DNA of 64,000 bases from Bacteroidaceae bacterium (GTDB lineage: Bacteria > Bacteroidota > Bacteroidia > Bacteroidales > Bacteroidaceae): assembly GCA_030843315.1 (NCBI GenBank), contig JAUUPT010000005.1, forward strand, positions 26,230 to 90,229. The letters run 5' to 3'. The position numbers were made by a program, and so were the translations under genes. Of this stretch, positions 1 through 8,610 are shown piece after piece (the stretch's first letter is position 1; each line of letters opens with the position of its first letter). The notes below the pieces were generated by a model. The model ran no database searches, was not told the DNA's origin, and saw only the letters and a list, made by a program, of their open reading frames with translations.

Positions 1-220
1 TTTTTATATTATCACAGTCTACATGTTTAATAATCTACCAAAAACTTAATATTCCATTTTGCAGAGCCTCTCGAATCTTGCCGTATTTCCGTTCTCTTTT
101 TCCCTATATAACGATTTCCTCATTTTTATTACCCCGTCATGACTTCCCCTTGCATGGTTCAGGGTGCGAAGCTACGGCCGGGGCCCCTAAAAATCTGCAA
201 GCCCGCTTCGCGCCCTACGG

Positions 221-280
221 GTTTTGGCGAAAATTTTTCAATCCGTCCAGTGGGGCGGTTGAAAATTTTTCACCAAAAGC
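221..280. repeat. large imperfect inverted repeat in the leading non-coding stretch
   Basis: Positions 1-365 carry no convincing gene. Within them, about 26 bases at 221-246 are nearly the reverse complement of 254-280, with only a few mismatches around a short spacer. The arms contain GAAAATTTTTCAA-like AT-rich cores flanked by GC. It could be a terminator for an upstream ICE gene or a leader structure for the gene at 366. The mature role is unknown. Confidence 0.5.
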
Positions 281-365
281 CTTGCATATTTTCTCCCCGT
301 CCGTATCTGCCCCCTGAAACGAGCAAGGTGAAGCCACCGACAAGGCATAAAAAAAAGTCAATGTT

Positions 366-659
366 ATGAAAAAGAGAACAGAAATACAGCAAGATTTGAA
401 ACGAAGCGAAGGCTCCGCTCCAACTGGCATAAAAAATTTGGCGAAGTGGTCGTTGGTCGGCTTCGTGGTGTACGTGGCGGTGCGTTTCGTGTGTGCCTTC
501 GTTGGTGGTGTGATGACGGGTTTAGGTGGCGTTCTGCCCATGTTGGCAGGTTTGGCGGTGGTGGTTTTCCTTATTCGTGCCGTGTGGCGCATCCTTTCCG
601 CTTTCCTTTCTCTTTTCGTGCTTCTCTTTTTCATCATCCTTTTATGCGTGATATGCTGA
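366..659 (+). CDS. small membrane protein of the ICE, unknown function
   Basis: The 97-residue protein has a short charged N-terminus (about residues 1-25) and two hydrophobic segments at about residues 28-68 and 70-97, the first rich in Val and Gly. This suggests a two- or three-pass inner membrane protein. No catalytic motif is visible. It starts an accessory gene run on the + strand and is followed 33 bases later by the gene at 693. It ends with TGA, unlike the transfer genes further right. I do not recognise the family. Confidence 0.6.
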   Translation: MKKRTEIQQDLKRSEGSAPTGIKNLAKWSLVGFVVYVAVRFVCAFVGGVMTGLGGVLPMLAGLAVVVFLIRAVWRILSAFLSLFVLLFFIILLCVIC

Positions 660-692
660 AACGAAATATTAATCATCTAAAAACAATCCATT

Positions 693-1706
693 ATGAACAA
701 GTTACATTTATTGGGAGCAAACAAGAGTTACGACAGAGACGAACAGACCGTTTCAGTCAATCAAGTGGTAGTGCTGGAAGGTTACAGCTACGACAGCTAT
801 GTAGTGTATGAAGTGAGCCGCAGCAAATGGGGAATAACCTATCATCTTATCAATTTGCGTACATACGAGTTTCATACTTCCGACCTTATCCGACCCTTGT
901 CGGAAAAATTCGGGATAGGCATCTATTACGATGATGCGAACCCCAAGTTTTTAGACCCGTTGGAAACAGCCGCCCTACTCACAAAGGCAACGGAGAAGAA
1001 AACGGAAGATGACAGAAAAGCGGAGGAAGAACGGCAGAGAAACGCACGCACTGCAAAAATCGGTGCGGAACGCTTGCGCCCCCTTATTCCGTCGGATGCA
1101 AAAGCCGTGATTATAGGTGAACTACGGGTGAGCGAGTGTGAAAGCTATACGGACTACTACAACTACCGTATAGAAAGAACCGTGATTTTAGGCTTTTCCA
1201 CCCATACACGCAACCTCTTTCCCGAAATGCGCAAGCATGCCGCCAATTTTGAGGGAACGGCTTTTTTGGCAGAGAACAACAAGGAATACGAACACCGTGA
1301 AAATTACAGCATGGGGGACGGCATGTATTTGGGACGCAACAAGTACAGCGGTTGGACGATTTCAAAAGAGGAAATTTACGACCTTGAAAAGTTCATCGAG
1401 CGATACGCCCACACCGCAGGGGATGAAGCGAACATTTGTCTGAAAGCACCGCAGAGGGAAACCGGAGCGCAGCAGCCGACAACATCCGCAGACCTTTCCG
1501 CACTCAATCTTGAAATCGTGGAGTACAGCGAAAAGGCGATAGCCGTATTCGGGGACACCAAGCCGATAAAGGACATTCTTAAAAATCTGAACGGCCTGTT
1601 TCGTGCGAACCTCACCTACAACGGTGAAAGGCGTGCAGGATGGATATACAGCAGGAAGCAGGAACAGAAAGTACGTGAGACACTCGCAACGTGCATCCAC
1701 GCATGA
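693..1706 (+). CDS. conserved ICE hypothetical protein with a central coiled coil
   Basis: This 337-residue soluble protein is of unknown function. Residues 1-85 form a small globular segment. Residues about 90-125 are Lys/Glu/Arg-rich and look coiled-coil. The C-terminal half contains a repeated theme (around SGWTISKEE and AGWIYSRKQ) that looks like two copies of a small domain. It lies in the accessory run before parB. The stop is TGA at 1704-1706. If that TGA were read as Trp, the frame would stay open for 19 more codons to a TAA at 1764, but a GCAA-loop hairpin at 1721-1738 lies there and argues for a real end at 1706. Confidence 0.65.
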   Translation: MNKLHLLGANKSYDRDEQTVSVNQVVVLEGYSYDSYVVYEVSRSKWGITYHLINLRTYEFHTSDLIRPLSEKFGIGIYYDDANPKFLDPLETAALLTKATEKKTEDDRKAEEERQRNARTAKIGAERLRPLIPSDAKAVIIGELRVSECESYTDYYNYRIERTVILGFSTHTRNLFPEMRKHAANFEGTAFLAENNKEYEHRENYSMGDGMYLGRNKYSGWTISKEEIYDLEKFIERYAHTAGDEANICLKAPQRETGAQQPTTSADLSALNLEIVEYSEKAIAVFGDTKPIKDILKNLNGLFRANLTYNGERRAGWIYSRKQEQKVRETLATCIHA

Positions 1707-1720
1707 TTATACTCAAAGTA

Positions 1721-1738
1721 TGGCGGAGCAATCCGCCA
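1721..1738 (+). terminator. short GCAA-tetraloop hairpin between two ICE genes
   Basis: TGGCGGA and TCCGCCA form a perfect 7-bp stem closed by a GCAA tetraloop, 14 bases after the TGA stop of the gene at 693. There is no T-run. It may be an mRNA processing or stability hairpin rather than a true terminator. Confidence 0.4.
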
Positions 1739-1770
1739 CACTATCAAAGAACTTCTAAACATGTAATGAT

Positions 1771-2361
1771 ATGAGAACAGAAACAAGAACATATACCCTT
1801 TATCAGATAACCGAGTTATCCGGTGAAGCCAAAGAAAAGGCGTATGACGAATGGTTATACAGCCGATACTATTACGGCTGGACGGACGAGAACCGTAAAA
1901 CGCTCGACACCTTTTGCGAACGCTTCGGCATTGTGTGCGGTAATTGGAGATATGACGCATCCCATTATAGCTATGACTATCGGAGCAGGCAGGATGACAG
2001 CATAGACGGACTATGCGGTTGGAGGCTGGCAACCTATCTGACAAACAACCATTGGAGCGACTTATATATACCCAAATTCTATTGGAACGGAAGGAAAGGC
2101 AGAAAAAGCAGAATACTTGTAGATACTTGTTGCCCCCTTACAGGCTATTACATAGATGACTGCATTCTCGATCCGATTTATAAGTTTTTGGAATTCCCCA
2201 CCGAAACAGTCACGTTTGACAACCTTATGAAAGATTGTCTCGACAGCTTTTTCCGTGCTTGTCGGGATGATATGGAAAGCACCCAAACTTTGGAATACTT
2301 CACGGAAGAAAGTAACGCCAACGATTGGGAATACCTTTCAGACGGAAAACTATTCAATTAA
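1771..2361 (+). CDS. conserved ICE hypothetical protein, Tyr/Trp/Asp rich
   Basis: The protein has 196 residues and is acidic, with an unusual load of Tyr, Trp and Asp and no signal peptide. Its N-terminus (RTYTLYQITELSGEAKEKA) resembles proteins widespread in Bacteroidetes mobile elements. I recognise it only as a conserved mobile-element protein. All of its Trp codons are TGG. It is followed 26 bases downstream by the parB-like gene, so the two are probably cotranscribed. An anti-restriction role is possible from the acidic composition but is not shown by any motif. Confidence 0.6.
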   Translation: MRTETRTYTLYQITELSGEAKEKAYDEWLYSRYYYGWTDENRKTLDTFCERFGIVCGNWRYDASHYSYDYRSRQDDSIDGLCGWRLATYLTNNHWSDLYIPKFYWNGRKGRKSRILVDTCCPLTGYYIDDCILDPIYKFLEFPTETVTFDNLMKDCLDSFFRACRDDMESTQTLEYFTEESNANDWEYLSDGKLFN

Positions 2362-2387
2362 CTATCAACATTAAAAAACTTACAATT

Positions 2388-4325
2388 ATGAAGACGAGCA
2401 AAAAAGTACAGAAAATGAACAACGTACAGAAATCAGAGAAAGAAACAGCAGTGAAAGTAACCGCTTTGGCAATCATCCCCAAGCCGATGATATTACTTTC
2501 ACCACAGAACGTGCCCACAACTGCCGGAGTGACGGAAGCACCCGAAACGGCAACCGTTCCCACCGTTGTGGAAGAAGCACCACAGCAAGCTACGCTTAAA
2601 ACACCGCTTGCAACGGCTACAGCCGAAACCGACCTTGATATTACAACCGTACACCCAAGTGCGGACAACCACCGCAAGACGTTCAATGACACATCCTTGC
2701 AGGAACTCGCGGACAGCATCCGGGAGGTAGGCGTTTTGCAGGCCATAGCCGTACGCCCACGCACGGCAGGCGGTTACGAAATCATCTACGGTGAACGCCG
2801 TTACCGTGCTTCCTTGCTTGCAGAAGCAAAGACGATAAAGGCAACCATATATAATAATGTAACAGACGATGAAGCGGAAGATATGTCACTAAGTGAGAAT
2901 TTACAGCGTGAACAGGTACGCCCCACCGAAGAAGCGAAAGCCTTCAAACGCCTGCTTGAAAAGGGCAGATATGACATGTACTCACTCGTCAGCCGTTTCG
3001 GACGGAGCGAGAAGTATATCTATACACGTTTGAAACTGAACGAACTCTATCAGCCCATAGGTGAACTGCTGGATAATGAAAAAATCACCGTCAGTGTTGC
3101 CGAGGAGATAAGCACCTATGAACCCAATATCCAAAAGGACGTGTACGAAAACCACCTCAAGGAGGGCAGCAGGGACGATTGGAGCGGTTACACGCTCAAT
3201 CTGTTCAAGAGATATTTTGAGAAATGCTACACCACCGACCTTGAACAATACAAGTTCGACAAGACGGAATGCAAGGCGTGTGTACACAACGCAGCGAATT
3301 ATAACCTTTTTGCCGAGCATAACGGGTGCGGACATTGCACCAACCGCAAATGTTTGGAAACCAAAAATGCCGCATTTGTGGCAAAAGAAACGGAGAAACT
3401 TCTGAAATCCGACCCGAAATTAGTGATTGCCCGACCTTATTACGGAAGCCGTAACGATACGGCACTCCAAAAATTGGACAAGAAAGGGCATGAAATCAAA
3501 GATTTTGATTACAACGTATCGGCACGGGAATTTCCCAAAGCCCCCGAAGCACCGCAGAAGGAACAGTTCACCGAACCGACAGAGTATGAACAAGCGGTAC
3601 AGACCTTTGAACAAAAAAACGAGGAATACGCCCGTAAGGTGGAAGAACTGAACCAAAAGAAAGAAGAAGGCAGGATAAAAACATATGTAAAGGTAGGACA
3701 GACAGAACCCGAACTCTGTTATGTGGAGATAAACAAGAAGGACACCGCCCCCGTCACTATCGAGACATTGCAGGAACGGGACAAGCGTTTCAAACAACTT
3801 TCCGTTGAGAAGATTGTAGCCGACACAAAAAGAGTAGTCCGTGAAAATGACTATCCCGAAAGCCCGTTCACGCAGTACGAGGACGGAATGCTTTATTTCA
3901 TCATGCTTACCAAACTGCAAAGAAAGCATTATCCGCTTTGCGGTATCAAAGACCAGCCGATGCCATTGGACGAGAAACAGCGTATGAAGATTGTAGCCAA
4001 GCTGACGGACGCACAAAAGACCGTCATCAAACGGGACTTCATCAACCATTTTCTTTGTGAGAACGCTTACGGAGACAACAGCGCATCCAAACTGTTAAGG
4101 GACTTCGCAAACATGCACTTCCCCGACCAGTACGGACTTGCCAAAGCCACCCACGAGGAAGAATATCAGAAACGACACGAACGCCTGGAAGAGCGGATAA
4201 AGGAGATGAAGAAAGCGGAAAAGGCGGCAGCGAAGAAAGCCGAAGCGCAGCCGACTGAAGAAAAGCAGGAGAGGAAACTCACCGAAGCGAAAAAAGGAAA
4301 AGGCGGAAATGACAAGGCCGCTTGA
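2388..4325 (+). CDS. ParB/Spo0J-family DNA-binding protein of the ICE
   Basis: The 645-residue protein starts with a low-complexity Thr/Ala/Pro region (to about residue 85), then a ParB nuclease-like/CTP-binding domain. This holds the motif IIYGERRYRASLLAEAK at about residue 137, followed by SLSENLQREQVRPTEEAKA and a helix-turn-helix near residues 190-240 (FGRSEKYIYTRLKLNEL). A zinc-finger-like CxxC/CxxCxxxxC segment lies near residue 300. The C-terminus is Lys/Glu-rich coiled coil. ParB-like proteins of Bacteroidetes ICEs are generally linked to maintenance of the excised circle. The partner ATPase could be the ParA-like TraA at 17949. I chose the start at 2388 because the frame upstream overlaps the previous gene. 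Confidence 0.85.
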   Translation: MKTSKKVQKMNNVQKSEKETAVKVTALAIIPKPMILLSPQNVPTTAGVTEAPETATVPTVVEEAPQQATLKTPLATATAETDLDITTVHPSADNHRKTFNDTSLQELADSIREVGVLQAIAVRPRTAGGYEIIYGERRYRASLLAEAKTIKATIYNNVTDDEAEDMSLSENLQREQVRPTEEAKAFKRLLEKGRYDMYSLVSRFGRSEKYIYTRLKLNELYQPIGELLDNEKITVSVAEEISTYEPNIQKDVYENHLKEGSRDDWSGYTLNLFKRYFEKCYTTDLEQYKFDKTECKACVHNAANYNLFAEHNGCGHCTNRKCLETKNAAFVAKETEKLLKSDPKLVIARPYYGSRNDTALQKLDKKGHEIKDFDYNVSAREFPKAPEAPQKEQFTEPTEYEQAVQTFEQKNEEYARKVEELNQKKEEGRIKTYVKVGQTEPELCYVEINKKDTAPVTIETLQERDKRFKQLSVEKIVADTKRVVRENDYPESPFTQYEDGMLYFIMLTKLQRKHYPLCGIKDQPMPLDEKQRMKIVAKLTDAQKTVIKRDFINHFLCENAYGDNSASKLLRDFANMHFPDQYGLAKATHEEEYQKRHERLEERIKEMKKAEKAAAKKAEAQPTEEKQERKLTEAKKGKGGNDKAA

Positions 4326-4452
4326 AAATGAACACGAAGCCATGCCGGAAATAAAATCCGGTATGGCTTTTCCTTCCAAGACCGGCAAGGCGGGCAGGGC
4401 CGGACGACCCCACCCACACCGCCACCGTAATTATCATCCAAACCATCCATAT

Positions 4453-4692
4453 ATGAACTATATCAGAATCTCCCCGAATGTGGAATATTCCACCGATACG
4501 GACTTCTTCCTTGAAAACCAGATACTCTGTATCGTGGACAAGGAGGGTACGAAGTTTTGCAGTCTGATTGAAAACCGACTGTTCATGCGTTCCGATAACC
4601 GTCATATCAGCGAACGGATGCAACTGAATATCATGCGTGAAATCCACGGGGACATCTGCCGCCTGTGCTATGGCGGCGAACCCGTGGACTGA
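4453..4692 (+). CDS. small conserved ICE protein
   Basis: This 79-residue protein starts with MNYIRISPNVEYSTD and is rich in charged residues, with two Cys near the C-terminus (DICRLCYGGE). Reading from a more upstream ATG at 4309 would overlap the end of parB and give a low-complexity Pro/His lead-in, so I prefer 4453. It ends with TGA 41 bases before a strong terminator and is therefore probably the last gene of the parB transcription unit. Function unknown. Confidence 0.55.
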   Translation: MNYIRISPNVEYSTDTDFFLENQILCIVDKEGTKFCSLIENRLFMRSDNRHISERMQLNIMREIHGDICRLCYGGEPVD

Positions 4693-4733
4693 CCTGCCAC
4701 ACCCCACACCTGAACAGCTTCCCTTAAAAAAGT

Positions 4734-4766
4734 CGGGCAATCCTTACGTGATTGCCCGGCTTTTTT
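4734..4766 (+). terminator. rho-independent terminator after the parB unit
   Basis: CGGGCAATC (4734-4742) pairs perfectly with GATTGCCCG (4750-4758) around a 7-base loop and is followed by GC and a run of six T. Confidence 0.85.
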
Positions 4767-4862
4767 CTACTTTTGCGTAGTTGAATATAAAATCAAGAAA
4801 GTTATAAGATTAGAAAAAGTTGAATGATAACATATTAGAATAGCTTTTAGCTGTTTATTCCC

Positions 4863-5014
4863 GAACACGAAACGACCAATTTTAATGCAGGAGAATAAAC
4901 GGGCGGAGTCCTTGTCATACACTTATGGCACGGTCTTAACTCGTTTCCTGCGAGGCGCTTGGTCGTGCCTGTGTTCAAACTTGTTAGGTACCGTGCTTTT
5001 TTATTTCCGGTACA
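4863..5014 (+). ncRNA. structured RNA / possible cis-regulatory leader upstream of the SLOG gene
   Basis: The 294-base gap between the terminator at 4766 and the gene at 5061 holds nested complementary segments. GAACAC (4863-4868) pairs with GTGTTC (4971-4976). ACGACCAA (4872-4879) pairs with TTGGTCGT (4959-4966). GCAGGA (4887-4892) pairs with TCCTGC (4946-4951). TGTCAT (4913-4918) pairs with ATGGCA (4925-4930, one G-U). An alternative helix, GCACGG (4928-4933) with CCGTGC (4991-4996), is followed by six T and competes with the innermost stem. It therefore has the shape of a terminator switch. A further GTACCG/CGGTAC pair sits at 4988-5014. No named RNA family is claimed. Confidence 0.55.
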
Positions 5015-5060
5015 TAGCAAGAAGTTACGGACAAGGCATTAATTAAAAAACCATAGCAAG

Positions 5061-5522
5061 ATGTACAACAAGAGCGTTGCCATAACAGGCTGTACCATTG
5101 AAAAAATAACGAAATACGACCAATTCAGGGAGGATAAAATCCGTATGGAACTCTACCGGATCATCCTTTCACTTTATGATGAAGGTTGCCGCACATTCAC
5201 CTGCAATCTACATTCCTATATCGGATTATTAGGCGCGGATACGATAGTCATGCTGCGTGAAGCGGATAAATGCCCGGAGATTATTCTTTCGGCGGTCATA
5301 CCGGAAACATCTTTTCCGGCAGATACCGACAAAATGTACCGTGCCTTGTATGACGACCTGATGAAGCTGGCGGACAGCAAAGAGATACTTTCAGAAAAAG
5401 ACAACGCCGGAAAGGTACTGTCCGGTTGCCATATCATCTGTTATTACAATGACTTCTGTCCGGAAATCGGGCAGGTACGTGCATCCGGCCTTCCCTATAC
5501 CAATATCTACAAAATGATATAG
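5061..5522 (+). CDS. SLOG-superfamily (DUF1273-like) protein
   Basis: The 153-residue protein begins with a strand and glycine turn (KSVAITGCTIEKI), followed by GCRTFTCNLHSYIGLLGADT, the arrangement of the DUF1273/YpsA branch of the Rossmann-like SLOG fold. This fold binds nucleotides or nucleotide-derived ligands. The gene stands alone on the + strand behind the structured RNA and converges on the M48 gene only 21 bases away. Related genes are common in Bacteroidetes ICEs, but their role is not established. A sensor or regulator function is inference. Confidence 0.7.
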   Translation: MYNKSVAITGCTIEKITKYDQFREDKIRMELYRIILSLYDEGCRTFTCNLHSYIGLLGADTIVMLREADKCPEIILSAVIPETSFPADTDKMYRALYDDLMKLADSKEILSEKDNAGKVLSGCHIICYYNDFCPEIGQVRASGLPYTNIYKMI

Positions 5523-5543
5523 GCACACATTCCCCGCCGTATG

Positions 5544-6455
5544 TTACAGCAGTTTTTCCAGCCGTGCAATCCGTTTCTCGGTTGACGGATGCGTACTCAT
5601 GATGTATTCGGTAAACGAAGGCCGCTCCCCGTCCGTCTCCGTCACCACCAGCCGGCGCAGGAACGAGAGCAAACCTTCACCACACCCATAGCGCACGGCA
5701 TATGTGTCGCAGCGGTATTCGGCATATTTGTTGATATTCACGTCGGCCATCCGGCTGATACCGTATATCGTATGATGCAGTAATTTATAGATACCCCACC
5801 ATAGTTTCGCTATCCCCACCACAGCGAACCGGACAGCCGGAGCCACCGCAATCACAAGATTGCCTATGATTCCGAAAACCAAAGCCGGGATAAGGAACAG
5901 CCCGTACAGGCAACGGTAACCCAGCGACTGCATCGAGAACAGAAGCACCTGGTAAACGAAATCATAATGCGAGATATGCCCCACCTCGTGGCTGATTATC
6001 CCTTTCAGTTCCTCGTCCGAAGCGGCGACAAGTATGCCACCCGTCAGACCGATGGTATTGAAACCGAAAGTTACGGCATTCGTGCGTGCATCCTTATTGC
6101 GGTAGATATTCAGCTTTCTTTCCATACCCATTTCCGAAAGCAGGCGTTCCACCCGTCCCCGTTCATTGCCATCCAGCGGTTTATACCCTTCCTTTATCCG
6201 CATCACCCACACGTTCAGGGGTGAAAGGCTGTACAATATGTAAAGCAGTACGATATAGAAAGGCATCGAATAGACCAGATGATGCGCGAAGGGATATTCA
6301 GCGAACAGTCCCGGCAGGAACGAAGGGGCCACCCAGCCGATGATTGCCAGCAGCAGGACATAAAAGGCAGATATAAGGACAATATTTATCACTGTCACAT
6401 AAACAAGCAGAAGCAGCTTGAATAAAATGCGGAATATTCGGAGTGTTGTTTTCAT
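5544..6455 (-). CDS. M48-family membrane zinc metalloprotease (HtpX-like)
   Basis: The 303-residue protein has N-terminal membrane helices (about residues 8-38 and 58-85), then an M48 peptidase domain with the zinc-binding HEVGH motif (context GIISHEVGHISHYDF, near residue 165) and more hydrophobic segments after it. A conserved downstream NxxxEYxxD-like segment (NINKYAEYRCDTYAV) supplies the likely third zinc ligand, Glu. M48 membrane proteases degrade misfolded membrane proteins. It lies 3' of the tra operon but behind a terminator at 6555-6581, so it is probably a separate unit. A start at 6455 (MKTTLRIF) is preferred over an upstream ATG at 6506. A protease here is unusual, since this position often carries lysozyme or primase genes. 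Confidence 0.8.
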   Translation of the reverse strand: MKTTLRIFRILFKLLLLVYVTVINIVLISAFYVLLLAIIGWVAPSFLPGLFAEYPFAHHLVYSMPFYIVLLYILYSLSPLNVWVMRIKEGYKPLDGNERGRVERLLSEMGMERKLNIYRNKDARTNAVTFGFNTIGLTGGILVAASDEELKGIISHEVGHISHYDFVYQVLLFSMQSLGYRCLYGLFLIPALVFGIIGNLVIAVAPAVRFAVVGIAKLWWGIYKLLHHTIYGISRMADVNINKYAEYRCDTYAVRYGCGEGLLSFLRRLVVTETDGERPSFTEYIMSTHPSTEKRIARLEKLL

Positions 6456-6554
6456 GTGCTTATAAATTAAAACGGTCTGTAAATATAACGAGTTATTTTC
6501 TATCAAAGGGCAGATAAATCATTCAAATTGCTGCCATCCGGTCAAATTCAGGAA

Positions 6555-6581
6555 ATGAAAAACGGCGGGATGCCCCGCCGT
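6555..6581 (-). terminator. terminator of the tra operon
   Basis: On the - strand, ACGGCGGG (6581-6574) and CCCGCCGT (6569-6562) form a perfect 8-bp stem with a 4-base loop, followed by a T-run. It lies about 25 bases after the stop of the DUF3872 gene. Confidence 0.8.
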
Positions 6582-6606
6582 CCTTCCTGATAGATACTGA
6601 TAGCGA

Positions 6607-7068
6607 CTATTCTTCCGCCGTACCGCTTTCCACGTCAAACGTCACCGTCAGTTCCCTTTCCCGTCCGAAATTATCCCGGACAAAGAATTTCAGTTCCGAG
6701 CGTTTGGCACTTGTCGAGCGGTAAAAGAGAGTGAACACCTGCTTCACCGGATTTTCCGTATCCAGCCCCGGCACTTCCGCCAGCGGCCTTACTTCCCGGT
6801 TGACGAGTTTTACGCCTTCGCAGTCCGTCACCTCTCCCTTGCCTTCCATCTGAATGTAGCCTATTTCATACTCCGCCTTCTCATAGTCCCCTTCACGATC
6901 CAGATAAAAGCGTATCTCCACCGTTTCACCCGTTGCAATCTGTTTTTGCAGATACCATGACGAGAGGCTGAAATCATAATCCTGCCGGATGTCTATCTCA
7001 TCGTTACATGAACCCAATGCCAGCACCGCAACCAGTGCGGCTATACATATATAAATTACGTTTTTCAT
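6607..7068 (-). CDS. traQ: conjugative transposon lipoprotein, TraQ/DUF3872-like
   Basis: The 153-residue protein starts with a signal sequence ending in a lipobox-like segment (VLALGSCNDE), so it is a predicted lipoprotein. The remainder is a beta-rich domain (IATGETVEIRFYLDREGDY), as in DUF3872 proteins that follow TraO in Bacteroidetes ICEs. It is the last gene of the transfer operon before a terminator. Its role is probably in the outer part of the type IV-like mating channel, inferred from position only. It ends with TAG. Confidence 0.8.
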   Translation of the reverse strand: MKNVIYICIAALVAVLALGSCNDEIDIRQDYDFSLSSWYLQKQIATGETVEIRFYLDREGDYEKAEYEIGYIQMEGKGEVTDCEGVKLVNREVRPLAEVPGLDTENPVKQVFTLFYRSTSAKRSELKFFVRDNFGRERELTVTFDVESGTAEE

Positions 7069-7094
7069 TTTTATATTTCTCCTTTCTCTTTTCG

Positions 7095-7688
7095 TTAGTT
7101 GATAATTATGCGAACGCCCAATCCTATCTGTGTATGGAAATTCCCCGCGTCCGTTCCGAACAGCGCCCTTTCCTTGACTTGCAGCAGGAAGACGATCCGG
7201 TCTGTCAGATAGACATCAAAGGCCGCAGTCAGTCCACCGCCATAAATAAAACTGTCCCCGTTGGTCACTGCCGCCCCGTCGGGGAGCAGGGAGGTTCCCC
7301 AATTGACTGTCTCGAAGCCGCCCAGAGCGGAAAGCCCGATACGGAAACAGACGTTCCGTCCCTTGTCCGACAATACGGGGATAAAGTAGCCGAGTTCTCC
7401 GGTAAACTGCGCTTTTGGTATCGCCTTGTTCTCATAAGTATATTTCTTTATCTGATAGTCCAGACCGTACAGCCAGTAAGTGCGGTTACGGTTGGTAAGG
7501 GTAAAGGCCAGCGAGGTGAAGTAGTGACGCTCACCGCCGCTCTTCCATGAAAGGAAATGATCCACTCCACCGCTGGTGAACTGTATGCCGGTCTGCCCCG
7601 GCAGGTCACGCTGCGCGTATGCCTTGTCCGCTCCGAAGAGCAACGTCACGGCAACCGTCAATATGAATAGTATTCTTTGCATATACAT
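7095..7688 (-). CDS. traO: conjugative transposon protein TraO
   Basis: The 197-residue protein has an N-terminal signal peptide (MQRILFILTVAVTLLFGADKAYAQ) and a beta-strand pattern with alternating aromatic residues, ending in GLGVRIIIN. This is the look of a small outer membrane beta-barrel-like protein and matches TraO of Bacteroidetes elements in size and position. It starts 18 bases after traN. It probably belongs to the outer membrane part of the mating apparatus. It ends with TAA. Confidence 0.85.
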   Translation of the reverse strand: MYMQRILFILTVAVTLLFGADKAYAQRDLPGQTGIQFTSGGVDHFLSWKSGGERHYFTSLAFTLTNRNRTYWLYGLDYQIKKYTYENKAIPKAQFTGELGYFIPVLSDKGRNVCFRIGLSALGGFETVNWGTSLLPDGAAVTNGDSFIYGGGLTAAFDVYLTDRIVFLLQVKERALFGTDAGNFHTQIGLGVRIIIN

Positions 7689-7706
7689 TATATTATATAG
7701 GGGTTA

Positions 7707-8606
7707 CTATTTCAGATGCAGTTCACTGATCGGCTTTGCCGCCACAAGGTCGGTGTTCTCTATGCGGAACGACTGGTGACGGGCACCGCCCTTTTCGTAA
7801 ATCTCCACAACGAGTAGTTTGTCATCCGGCAAGGTGAGTTTGGGCAGCACGAATATGTTACGCACCGTGGCTTTTCCATCCACCGTTATCAGGCGGTTAT
7901 ACGTCCTTACCGGTTCGATGAAATTCTCCTGCATGGCTGTACGTTTCGCCACTTTCTTGTCGATGACTTTAAAACGGATATAGTCGATGTCAAACGATAT
8001 GTCCGAACTGTTGCGCACGGAAGTATGCAGGTACAGCAGGTCGTTATTGATATAAATTCCTTTGAGCAGTGTCTGTATGCCGTACTTCTTGCAGCCGATA
8101 TGTTTGATGTCCCTTTTGTTCTTCTTATACAGCGTGTACATGATGCGGTTCACCACCAGCGGTGTCTCCCCGCCGAGTTCCTTCAGCTTCACGAACATGC
8201 GGTCACCGGCAATGCCGCCTTCGGGATTGTCCCGGAGCCAGTCCTCCATCTCGATGGAGAGCTGTGCCGGTTCGTCCTTGTAAACCACATTGAAGGAATA
8301 GAAACAACCGTCGGCAGTGATGACTGAAAAATTGGTTTCCCCCTCAAAGCCTTTTACCGCCGCCTTGATGCGTACCACGTTTTCCGCTCCCGTGGCCTTG
8401 TCCGCGATGATGTCGAACGAACCCAAGTCCACATATTTCACTTCGGAAGGGAAAAGGATATGCACGGTTTTCTGGAAAGTCACCTCAATCTGATGCGGTG
8501 CGATAATCCGGTTGGTGGGAAAAATCTTTGTTTCCACCGGTTCCTGCGCTTTTACCGACAATACGGTTAAAAGCATGACTATTGATAGAATAAATCTTGT
8601 CTTCAT
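7707..8606 (-). CDS. traN: conjugative transposon protein TraN (VirB9-like)
   Basis: The 299-residue protein has a signal peptide (MKTRFILSIVMLLTVLSVKAQ), followed by TNRIIAPHQIEVTFQKTVHI and a beta-rich body typical of TraN (DUF4138). TraN is the outer membrane core component thought to correspond to VirB9. It is followed four bases after the stop of traM, consistent with one operon. It ends with TAG. No internal stops are present. Confidence 0.9.
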   Translation of the reverse strand: MKTRFILSIVMLLTVLSVKAQEPVETKIFPTNRIIAPHQIEVTFQKTVHILFPSEVKYVDLGSFDIIADKATGAENVVRIKAAVKGFEGETNFSVITADGCFYSFNVVYKDEPAQLSIEMEDWLRDNPEGGIAGDRMFVKLKELGGETPLVVNRIMYTLYKKNKRDIKHIGCKKYGIQTLLKGIYINNDLLYLHTSVRNSSDISFDIDYIRFKVIDKKVAKRTAMQENFIEPVRTYNRLITVDGKATVRNIFVLPKLTLPDDKLLVVEIYEKGGARHQSFRIENTDLVAAKPISELHLK

Positions 8607-8610
8607 CTGA

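Noticed and set aside
4953..4990. tRNA (including a UCA suppressor) in the structured gap, from a GTTCAAAC T-loop-like string
   Set aside because: The five bases on each side do not form a T-stem, and no acceptor or anticodon arm fits.
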